From Clitopilus passeckerianus (lineage: Eukaryota; Basidiomycota; Agaricomycetes; Agaricales; Entolomataceae): 64,000 nt of DNA. Position 1 is the stretch's first letter. Each line of letters starts with the position of its first letter. The stretch spans positions 835,169-899,168 of the forward strand of contig CALYLX010000116.1 of the NCBI GenBank assembly GCA_944990035.1, written 5' to 3'. Position numbers and translations under genes: made by a program. This document shows positions 54,939-64,000 of the stretch, in pieces. The notes under the pieces were generated by a model that was not told the DNA's origin, searched no databases, and was given only the letters and a program-made list of their open reading frames with translations.

Positions 54939-56870
54939 ATGGCTACCGCAGAAACAGCTATTCTACACCGTACTCCTTGGAAGCCACCTGTGGCCACCAG
55001 TGCTGAGGGGATCTACATCACTCTCACAGATGGAAGAAAGGTCCTCGATGCCGTTGGAGGTGCCGCTGTCTCGTGCCTTGGAAATAGCCATCCCAAAGTC
55101 ATCCAGGCTCTCAAAGACCAGGTCGACAAGGTCTCGTGTATGTGATACTGAACAAGCTCTTTGGCGTGGTTCCTCAATGTGATCTTCTAGATGTATACAA
55201 CATGCAGCTTTCAAACGAGCCTGCAGAGAAACTGGCAAAGAAGCTGGTTGCAACCAGCGATGGTGCCTTCGAAGCGTGCGGATTTGCTTCGGGAGGCAAG
55301 CAACTTCCTTTGTCTCGCTTCCTTTTTGCATGCACTAACGACAATGACAGGCTCTGAAGCTATGGAAAGTGTAATCAAGCTAGCCATCCAATACTACGGA
55401 GAGATCGGACAACCCAAACGAACGAACTTCATTGGTCGCCAGCTTTCTTTCCATGGGAACACGCTGTCTACGCTGTCTCTGGCATATCACCCGACCAGGC
55501 GTGCGCCTTATATCCACCAGCTGAACACTAGCAGCTTCCATCACGTTTCTCCTGCGTATGCAGCCAGGTTCAAGAAACCCGAAGAAACTGAGGAGCAATA
55601 CGTCGAGCGGTTGAGGAAGGAACTCGAGGACAAATTCATCGAGCTGGGACCTGATACCGTCATAGGATGTAAGGCATCGGATCTAGCTTTATTTTGCTAA
55701 GACCTTCTAATCTATTCTAGTCGTCGCAGAAACTGTTGTCGGTGCAACGACTGGTGCCGTACCACCACCAAAAGGGTACTTCAAAGGTCCGTGTTCTGAG
55801 GGTGCCAATCATTTTGTTGCAGGCTGATGATGGATTTCATGAAGCAATGAAATCTGTTTGCGAAAAATACGGGGCTCTCTTCATCTTGGATGAGGTATGT
55901 GCTTCGCATTGCTGGCCTGAAATTTACTCATGCTGTTCCCAAGGTCATGAGTGGAATGGGACGTGAGTAATTTAGTGACAAGACCTGGATAGCCCAAGTT
56001 TATCTTCCACAATAAGGCATGGGAACCCTCCACGCATGGCAATCATTCGGTGACGGCGCTTCCGTAAGTTCTTTCTCCATGACTCGGAATACTTGGGTCA
56101 CTCACTCGCTATCATATTCTTAGCCAGACATTCAGGCCATCGCCAAGGGTCTCGGAGGGGGGTCAGTCGCGATCATTTCCCCGGAGGCTTCGATTGATTC
56201 CTGATGTTCTTGATACAGGTATGCCACCATTGGTGCTATCCTGATGTCTAAACGCGTCGTGGATGGCCTTCGAGGAGGTTCCGGCTTCTGGAAACATGGC
56301 CATACTTACCAAGTATTATGCTTTCTTTGCCAGTACTACACACACCAGACTGACCCTTTCGAAAGTGCCATCCAACCTCGTGTGCAGCGGCGCTCGCTGT
56401 CCAAGAAGTTATCGAGGAAGAGAACCTGCTCGAGAACGTTCGCACTCAAGGCGCCTACCTAGGTATGGTGGTTGATTCTAGCTTGCGGGTGTCGAATTCT
56501 CATGTCCTAAACAGCGAAGCTACTGCGAGAAGGTTTGCAAGGCCCCAATGCGTTGGCTGCACCCATCACCTTTGACATCCGAGGCGGTGGTGGATTCTGG
56601 GGTATCGAGTTTGATACTGACAACAACACCGACTATGATTTCAAAGGCGAAGGCTTTGCGATGCTGGTTCAAGCTCAGGCTCTGAAGAACAACCTCGTGA
56701 TCATGGGTTTCACCGGTGGTTCAAATGTTGAAGGCACAAAAGGCAGTCATTGTCTTCTTGCCCCTGCCTACAACATAACAAAGGAAGAGATTGAGACGAT
56801 TGCCTCGAAATTCATTCAAAGCGTAGAGGACGTACTAAAGGCCCATTCTGTATTAACGAACCAGTTGTAA
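54939..56870 (+). CDS. PLP-dependent class III aminotransferase
   Basis: About ten exons; the product is roughly 460 residues. Seen in order: MATAETAILHRTPWKPPVAT, YITLTDGRKVLDAVGGAAVS-CLGNSHPKVIQAL, FASGGSEAMESVIKLAIQYY (PLP phosphate loop), SFHGNTLSTLSLAYHPTRR, AETVVGATTGAVPPPKGYFK, EKYGALFILDEVMSGMGR (Asp to the PLP ring N), MGTLHAWQSFGDGASPDIQA, IAKGLGGGYATIGAILMSKR (catalytic Lys), and a C-terminal domain with GFWGIEFDTDN and GSHCLLAPAYNITKEEIETI. This is the omega-aminotransferase / acetylornithine / GABA aminotransferase superfamily; the substrate cannot be settled. One intron (donor after FASG, about 55301) begins GC rather than GT. No targeting peptide is obvious. Confidence 0.88.
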
Positions 56871-57071
56871 ACTAGAATTCAAATTTTCATTTTAGCGCGG
56901 GTAAAATGTCTTTACTTGGATTGAGTCAGTGCGCACCGTGCACCGACCGTGCCGCGCCACCTGAGGCTTATATAAGGCCAGGGATTGCGTTCGGCTAGGT
57001 GCTACTCTTCCGGAACCCTAGAACAGGCTAGACGTCTGTTGTCCTTTTTCTGCTTTCAAAGCCCAGGATCG

Positions 57072-57092
57072 ATGGCTGGAGGCATGAACTAA
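57072..57092 (+). promoter_or_regulatory. Six-codon upstream ORF abutting the UFD4 start codon
   Basis: ATG GCT GGA GGC ATG AAC TAA ends directly before the presumed main ATG at 57093 (TAAATG). Such an arrangement could reduce or condition initiation at the main start, through reinitiation or leaky scanning. If the main start were elsewhere, this would lose its meaning. Confidence 0.45.
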
Positions 57093-60000
57093 ATGGAATA
57101 TACACCAGTTCAACATCCAGAAGCCACCACCAGTGACACAGCATCCCAATCCACAGCTACACGATTGCAAGTAGACCAAGACTCATCATCTTCCTCGACA
57201 CACCACTTGCAACCCAAACAACTCCGTTCCAGCGCACGAGTAAAGGCAGCCAAACAGAAATCTAAAGAGAATCTCCGGGGAAAAGGGAAGGAGCGTGATT
57301 TGGCGCACTCGTCATCAGAGGCACCCTCTCCGATAGCGCTACGCAGCGTACCACCCGCTCTGGCGCGAAGGCTAAACGCATTGACGAAGATCTGAAGGAT
57401 AATACCAACAACACGGAAGAACTTACTGTGAGCGGCAGCAAACGGTGAGACGATACATTTTGCCTTTGTCGCAGCCCTTGTGCTGACCCTATGCCACCGA
57501 CTACTAGAACTCGTCGAACTACAACCACCACATCTCTGAAGATTACCGAAGCAGTCAAAGATCTCAAGGGAAAGAAGCGTGCTGCTCCCGAAACGCTATC
57601 TGACGTAGAAGATTCCCCGAGTCATCGAGCAAACGAGCAAGGAAGGGCTATTCCTTGAGAACTCAAACCCAATCATCCAAATCCACTATGCCGCGCAAAT
57701 CGAGGTGAGATTTGTCATTTAAGAAATATTGGTATTACAATTTCATTTACTAAGCTGGGATTAAATAGGAACACAGCTTCCAAAGAGAAGTCGTCTCCAC
57801 TGAAAGCAAAGATGGCAGGGTCGTCTCGCCTACAAGATCAAGACGTTGAGATGTTAGATGCCTCTTACCATCTCAGTGAATCCGATGTAGAGGAACATCT
57901 CTCAGACAACGAACTTCCCGATTTGCCTAAAGACCTCGAAAACTCAAAAGAGGACGAGGGCTGCAGTCAAGACGAAGACGATGATGAAGGCGAAAGGCAA
58001 GAAGACACTGGAATGGCGTCCAGCGACGGGCCTCCAATTCCACCCTCCATTGACGAGGCCACAGCACTTGGCATCTTTGGGGACTTCCGCCAATTTGGGT
58101 CTTACATGATGTCACTGTCGTCTCGTCTCAAGACTATGTTGAATAATATCAAGGCTACCGCAGATCCCACCACTCGGCTTCTGACTCTGCAGGAGCTGAG
58201 CGAGCTGTTGAGTATTAGCACAGAGGATACGCTCGCCGGGTCTTTCCAAGTAGAGGCCTTTGTGCGCGAGCTTGTGAGGATTCTCGGTGGCCGTGGTGCT
58301 GAAGAAGATGAAGACGATGAAGGAGACGATGATATGGTTGCCCAGGATGAAGACAGTGCCTTAGCTGCCGCGCTGGCAATGAGTACTGGTGGCATGTACC
58401 AGGGAGATGAGAATCCCGAAGCTCAAGTGTTGGCTTGCCGATGCTTAGCCAACCTAATGGAGGCTCTTCCGGGTGTTGCGCATACCATTGTTTATCATGG
58501 AGCCATCCCTGTCCTGTGCAGCAAGCTCATCGAAATATCCTATATTGATCTGGCTGAACAAACACTGAGCGTAGGTCCATTCTCAATATGGCGGAAAATA
58601 GCTCTGGTTGCTCACATCACCTCTAGACCCTTGAGAAGATTTCAGAAGAATTCCCTAGCTCCATTGTGCGAGAAGGTGGATTGGCCGCTCTCCTCAATTA
58701 CCTTGACTTCTTCTCCATCGCTGTCCAGCGAGTTGCACTGCAAGCAGCCTCAAACTGCTGTCGCAATATCCTCCCCGAATATTCCGCCATGATCCATGGT
58801 GCCTGGCCCATTATACGCAATTGCCTCTCATATGCCGACCAGCGCCTTGTCGAGTTCGCTTGCCTTTGTGTCATCCGCGTGGTTGATTCGTACTACCGTA
58901 ACTCTGTCGAGAACCTTGAAGCCCTTGTTGACACGGAGCTCATTCATGCGGTCCTTCAACTTCTCTCACCTGCGGGTGGTTCTCCTCTCATTGCCCCAAG
59001 CACGTATACATCCCTTCTCCGCGCAATGGCAGTGTCTGCTAAAGCGAGCCCAAAGATAACAGTCGCCTTACTTGAGGCCAATATCGTGGATACATTGTAC
59101 CAGATTCTCACTGGTGTGCTCCCTTCCGCTGTCGACAATCACCAAGAACAAGGTAGCGCAGCCGGCGGACAAGGTCTTGGGGGTGGCCTCGCTGACATGA
59201 CAGTCATGGAAAACCTGGCCCATCGTCCCAAGGAGCAAATTGAAGAAGCTCTTACTCTCATCTCAGAGCTCTTGCCGCCTTTGCCAAGAGGTTCGTAGTA
59301 TATATATGATCTGAGAAGTGTCTAAACTCATGCTTGTCTAATAGATGGTGTCTTTGACCATAGGGGTTACACCGAGAAATCGCTGGTCCGCATGGTAAAG
59401 GCCAAAGCCAAAGCCGATCGAGCTGCTGCACGCCAAGCAGTGACGCCTCAAGCCTTAGCCATACCTGCTTCAGCTGCTCCCCCAAGCGAGGCTCCATCAC
59501 CTGAACCCATGGTGGATTCTCAGCAACCAGATGCTGCCTATGACACTCCTGCACCAACGCCTTCAGCGTCAAAAGAGGTCGCCCTCGACCGAACTGAGCT
59601 TTTACGTTCGAAGACCGAGGTGGTTGGCCGCTTCATGCAGCTGATGGTGCCAATTCTAATCGACGTCTATGCTGCGAGCGTCATCACGCCAGTTAGGACT
59701 AAAACGTTGAACGGGTTGATGAAGGCGGTCAGCTTCTTGGACCCTGAAGGACTCAAGGAAGTCTTGAGCGTATGTACTCGGCCTATATTTTTTTTGGTAG
59801 TGGACTTAGCTAACGATGCATTAGTATGTTCCTATCGCAAGTTTTGCATCATCTATCCTGTCCTCCAGGGACCATCCCAACCTGGTCATCGGTGCCTTGC
59901 AACTGGTAGACCTGCTTTTGACAAAGGTTCCACATCTTTACAAACCTGCATTCCGAAAAGAAGGTGTCTTCCATGAGATAGAACTGCTCGCCCAGAGACA

Positions 60001-63000
60001 GGTCACACCCATAAAGCCCAAAGACAAGGAAGTCCAGGACCCTCAAGCACTAGAATCCGGAAACATACCGGTTCCGCCCCACCCAACCCCAGGTTACAAG
60101 AAGGGTTCATCGGTTCTTGAGCCAGAAGATGCGATTACCCTCCGCGCTCGAGTCATCCAGTTCAAATTCCTATCCAACAATACCGAAGAAGAACAAGGCA
60201 ACGCTTTCGAGCTACTCCGTCGATTAGTCGAGCAAATGTCGTCTTCGGAAGAGGCAATAATTACTGAGGCATTGAGACAGCTTGCGGAGCTGTTTGCCTC
60301 GCCCTATACATCCGTCTCGAGCTTCGAGCTTCTTCAGAGTGGCGTCATTGACAGCTTGCTGCAACTTGCAACAGAGACAGATCATCCGAGTATGTTACTC
60401 AAATTTCCCATTCTACTTTCAATAGATTGACGTCTTATTTGCATAGTTGATATTGGGACGCGCAAATCTCTGCTAATGGATGCCTTTGTTGCTCGGGATT
60501 CGAAAGGCCTGACTACGTCTCAGACCCCGTTCGCAACCCTGGTGAAGAAACTTCAAGAAAGCCTAACTCGGATGGAGTCTTTCGAGGTCACAACCATTGC
60601 TCACGGAATAGATGGTAGGTTCACTCCACACGTACATCGAGTATTAGTTCTGAAGACGTTTTAGATTCGAAGCGAAGCTCGCCTTCACTGCTTGCCCGCC
60701 AACTTCGCCTCCGTTTGGTGGCGGATGAAGACTCTGACATTCCACGCAATCTACACAACATCGTTGTTTCCATCCATGCCATCGCGACTTTCCAGGCTCT
60801 CCATGATTATCTGCGACCTCGAGTTGCAGGTCTGCTTCAGGGCGGTTCGAGATTACAAGGGATGTTGGCGGCTTTGGCGGCCTCCGGATTCACAGGAACT
60901 CCTCGCATTGCAGGTTCATCTGAGACCCCAAGCAGCTCTTCAGCATCTCGGGGGCAGGCTACAATGAGCGAAAACAGTGCTGGAGCAGGCTCGAACTCTA
61001 CCGTCACCCGTCGACGTAGCCAGAGATTGAAAGCCAAGAGTAGCGTAGACGGAGAAACTTCGGAACCTGGTCCCTCCACCTCACAGACAGAGACCCCGGT
61101 AAACCAACCACTGCAACCCGTCCCGGATAACCTACCTACAACGGAGACGGCACCCAGTGACACAGTAGTCGACTCTGAGTTAGCTGCTGAGTTTACTGAT
61201 GAGGAGGATCTTGATGCGGAAGTGTTTGATGAAGATGAGGTTGACCCCGACCAGTCTGTCACCGAGAAGACCGTCACGTTATCTGTGGCAGAAGGCAAGT
61301 CTCTTCCCATCAACGAGTAGCCTTCCCTCTGACTGTATTTCCTTACAGACGGCTCCAAGGTTGAAGCGCAAACACCGGATGGCACCAGAGTTGCAACGCC
61401 AAATTCGGCGGCGAAGGAGGCTGGCACCAGCATTTCTTCGGGACCGAGGGCAGCACTGTCAGCCAAAGCGTCTTATGCAGCAGCTCTCAAGGCAAAACCT
61501 ACTGATTGGCACTTGGAATTCTCAATGGAAGATCACGTCCTTCCGTTAGATTTGACCATCTACGGAGCAATCCATCAGCACGAAGGACGAAAGAAGACCT
61601 CGTCTTCCCCTAGCATGTTCTGGCAAGGGGTATACACCGTGAAATTTAAGAAGGTTCCGGGCCCCGCCAGTGATTGTAAGCATTGACTAAAGTCATTTTC
61701 TGATGTATGACTGACTTAGATCAGCTCGAGATGGGACCGAAGGAGGAACCAAGAATAGGTCCCCAAGCCCAAGCCTTTCGTCTCTTCCGGAAGCATCTCC
61801 ACATTCGAAGATACTGCGTTTGTTGAAGGCTTTACATCAGCTCAATATGATTGAGTCGGAGCGGCCATCGTTCTCCAAAGACGTAGCCTTGCTGGGACGG
61901 CCTTCATCAACAACAAGCTTACTGCCAAACTAACTCGCCAATTGGAGGAGCCGATGATTGTTGCCAGGTATGCCACTATGACTCACGGAAAAAGAGATTC
62001 GTCATCGCTAAACCATGTTCAGTTCTTGCCTCCCAGACTGGGCACTGGATCTTCCTCAGCATTTCCCTTTCATATTCCCTTTCGCTACCCGTTACAACTT
62101 CTTACAGTCCACATCGTTTGGCTATGCTCGCCTGATTCTACGGTGGCAGAGTCAGCAGTCACAATCCCGCTCTCAAGACAACTCTCGACGGGATGACGGA
62201 ATTGGATTTTTGGGCCGCCTTCAACGACAGAAAGTTAGGATCTCTCGCAAGCACTTATTAGAATCCGCAGTCAAGGTGTTTGAACTCTACGGGTCATCTT
62301 CCTCCATCCTAGAGGTCGAATATTTCGAGGAGGTTGGTACTGGCCTGGGACCAACTCTCGAATTCTATTCGTTGGTTTCAAAGAGTTCGCCAGACGAGAC
62401 TTGAAGATCTGGAGAGATACTGATTCGACACACCCCGGTCCCTTTGTTGGGCATCCTTCTGGCCTGTATCCCGCACCCCTTGAATCCGACGAAAATGCGA
62501 CTGATGGTAGCCAGTGAGTTCCAACGGATGAATTATGACCTCATTTGCTTAATCCCTTAATCAGGAAACGTACACATCTACTTCGAGTTGTTGGCCAATT
62601 TGTGGCCAAAGCCATGCTCGATTCTCGTATCATCGACCTCCATTTCAACAAGATATTCATGAAGCTTGTGCTCGGCGAAGATCTTCCTCTCACTATCGAC
62701 ATGTTGAGGGTGCGGACGATCTGAACTGATAGACGTTGATTCTTACTGAACTCAGATATTGCAGCTTGTCGACTCCGAGCTTGCAAACTCGTTGTCGAAG
62801 ATTCAGGGTATGGCTGCTCCCAAGGAACTTGTGAGCAAGGTTTGTGGCAAGCTTTCCCATTGGTCCGGGTTGAAGCTAATTTACATTTAGCCCTCATCAA
62901 AAACTGTCGATCCCAATTTCAAGTTGAGGATATGGGTTTGGACTTCACAATCCCTGGTTACGATATCGAGCTTCGTGTAAGTTCACTGGCATAGCACATT

Positions 63001-63684
63001 CAGACCCTACTCATAGTCCATTTGCAGCCTAGCGGCAAGGATACTGCTGTCACGTCCGAGAACGTAGATGAGTACATCAACGAGGTCCTAGATGCTATCC
63101 TCGGAAAAGGTGTACAGGCGCAGGTTCAGGCTTTCAAAGAAGGTTTTTCGAAAGTCTTCCCAATCAACGATCTTCAGGCGTTCTCTGCAGAAGAGTTGGC
63201 TATGTTATTCGGAAATTCTGATGAAGATTGGAGCCGAGAGAGTATGGTCTCTTCGTACTCGCCCGACGATCCTGGAACTGACTCTCTCGCAGCACTCTCC
63301 GAGTCTCTGAAGGCTGACCACGGATTCAACATCGAAAGCCGTGCCATTCGCGACCTCGTCGATATCATCTCCAACTACGATGTCCAGATGCGACGTGCGT
63401 TCCTGCAGTTCATTACTGGAAGTCCCAAGTTACCCATTGGCGGTAAGTAGCGTCATCTCATTTTCAACTTGTGGCTCATTCACTTTTCCAGGATTCCGGG
63501 GTTTGAACCCTCTTCTAACGGTGGTTCGCAAACCACATGAAGCACCCTTGACGGCAGATGACTACCTTCCAAGCGTTATGACCTCGCGTATTTGAAGTTA
63601 CCTGAGTATAGTTCAAAGGACGTAATGAGGAAGAAGTTGAGGACTGCCATCCAGGAAGGTGTAGGAAGTTTCCATCTTTCGTAA
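57093..63684 (+). CDS. UFD4: HECT-type E3 ubiquitin ligase, Ufd4/TRIP12 type, with apparent frame lesions
   Basis: Ufd4/TRIP12 ligases build ubiquitin chains in the ubiquitin-fusion-degradation and N-degron pathways (family knowledge). A basic/Ser-rich N-terminus (VKAAKQKSKENLRGKGKERD) leads to an armadillo-like region: FGDFRQFGSYMMSLSSRLKT, ACRCLANLMEALPGVAHTIV, then REGGLAALLNYLDFFSIAVQ. After linkers comes HLEFSMEDHVLPLDLTIYGA, then TAFINNKLTAKLTRQLEEPM and the HECT domain: FGYARLILRWQSQQSQSRSQ, VEYFEEVGTGLGPTLEFYSL, KAMLDSRIIDLHFNKIFMKL, MRRAFLQFITGSPKLPIGG. Near the end LPSVMT is followed by SRI and a stop (63593-63595) where the family has C-V-N-Y; the remaining LKLPEYSS...GSFHLS lies in another frame to 63684. 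Further apparent one-base shifts occur at about 57330, 57616 and 61895. The gene is either decaying or affected by sequence errors. Confidence 0.85.
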
Positions 63685-64000
63685 CACTGTATTCTTGTCC
63701 ATATTTTTGTGCTTTCTCGCTTTTGTAGATCACGCATAATTTAAAGACAATTATTGAGATGTTCAAGCCTATAAATTTCCGCGAAAAGTAGAATTTACAG
63801 TGGTCGAGTGGAAAGTTGTGTTGCATGATGGCCCGCTACGCTGGCCAGGGTCAGACCCTCCTGTCCTGACAAATCCGCTTTATCAACGCCTGAAATTCGT
63901 TCGGTTCTTTCACGAACACACCTACAACAACCATATTGCAAGAGCAACATACATAGCAATATCCGATTGATGACTCGCCGACGCGTAACAGTCTTGTAAC
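63685..64000. other. Downstream flank of UFD4
   Basis: About 315 bp. Around 63828-63872 two neat hairpins occur in a row: TGGCC pairs with GGCCA around CGCTACGCT, and GGGTC pairs with GACCC around a single A. The 3' side TCCTGTC and the upstream GGTCGAGTGG give a weak likeness to tRNA-Ser, but a complete cloverleaf could not be drawn. No gene is called. Confidence 0.35.

Noticed and set aside
63795..63875. tRNA-Ser-like segment after UFD4
   Set aside because: GGTCGAGTGG and TCCTGTC look suggestive and two hairpins are present, but no D-stem or clear anticodon loop could be placed.
130..64000. CRISPR arrays, bacterial operons, prophage or plasmid origins
   Set aside because: The window is clearly intron-rich eukaryotic nuclear DNA; the only short tandem repeats seen are coding repeats and TIR-element words.

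Overview
The window is nuclear DNA of a filamentous fungus, most probably an agaricomycete basidiomycete. Nearly every gene is cut by introns of about 46-65 nt with GT...AG ends. Gene density is high on both strands and most recognisable products are fungal: a Rom2-type RhoGEF, Sfh5, a Sly41-type transporter, Trm82, PAF1, Pso2 and Ufd4. The species assignment is inference from gene style, not from a database match.

Layout. 0.1-5.0 kb (-): Rom2-like Rho guanine nucleotide exchange factor. 5-29 kb: an accessory stretch holding five dispersed paralogues of an unfamiliar secreted Gly/His/Tyr/Asp-rich protein family (7033-7563 +, 16392-17143 +, 24488-25359 -, 26490-27162 -, 28269-28982 -). They are interleaved with a damaged-looking 2OG-Fe(II) dioxygenase, a DAO-type FAD oxidoreductase, a broken-looking conserved basidiomycete gene, a tightly head-to-head pair of large unknown proteins and a cluster of small TIR elements. 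Two family members sit in an inverted duplication about 7.3 kb apart. 29.5-31.7 kb (+): Trm82. 31.7-37.1 kb (-): three tandem Gfo/Idh/MocA oxidoreductases, one frameshifted. 37.5 kb (+): a small four-exon BolA2/Fra2 gene. 38-46 kb: a Ser/Pro-rich unknown, PAF1, ribosomal protein eL43, an F-box-like protein and Sfh5. 46-52 kb (+): Sly41-type transporter, secreted beta-lactamase-like hydrolase and ribosomal protein eS4. 52.3-56.9 kb: Pso2 nuclease and a class III aminotransferase, divergent. 57.1-63.7 kb (+): a Ufd4/TRIP12 HECT ubiquitin ligase whose catalytic cysteine codon is missing in this sequence.

The most novel element is the secreted family. All five genes share an N-terminal signal peptide of MFAK/MLFK type, one phase-0 intron of 51-55 nt just after the signal peptide, an A/P-R-D start of exon 2, a single Lys-Arg-Asp dibasic site, and (four of five) a D-[DN]-G-Q-Y-[HY]-P core. 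Their promoters share a GA-box fused to a CGTCA half site about 150-190 bp upstream of the ATG, suggesting co-regulation. I do not recognise a published family; the role (cell-surface matrix, metal-binding or kexin-processed peptides) is inference.

Caution on quality: several conserved genes show apparent small indels (Ufd4 at four places, the Sly41-type transporter, one Gfo/Idh/MocA gene). Several of the single-base cases fall in short homopolymers, so consensus errors must be separated from real gene decay. All splice models are by eye.
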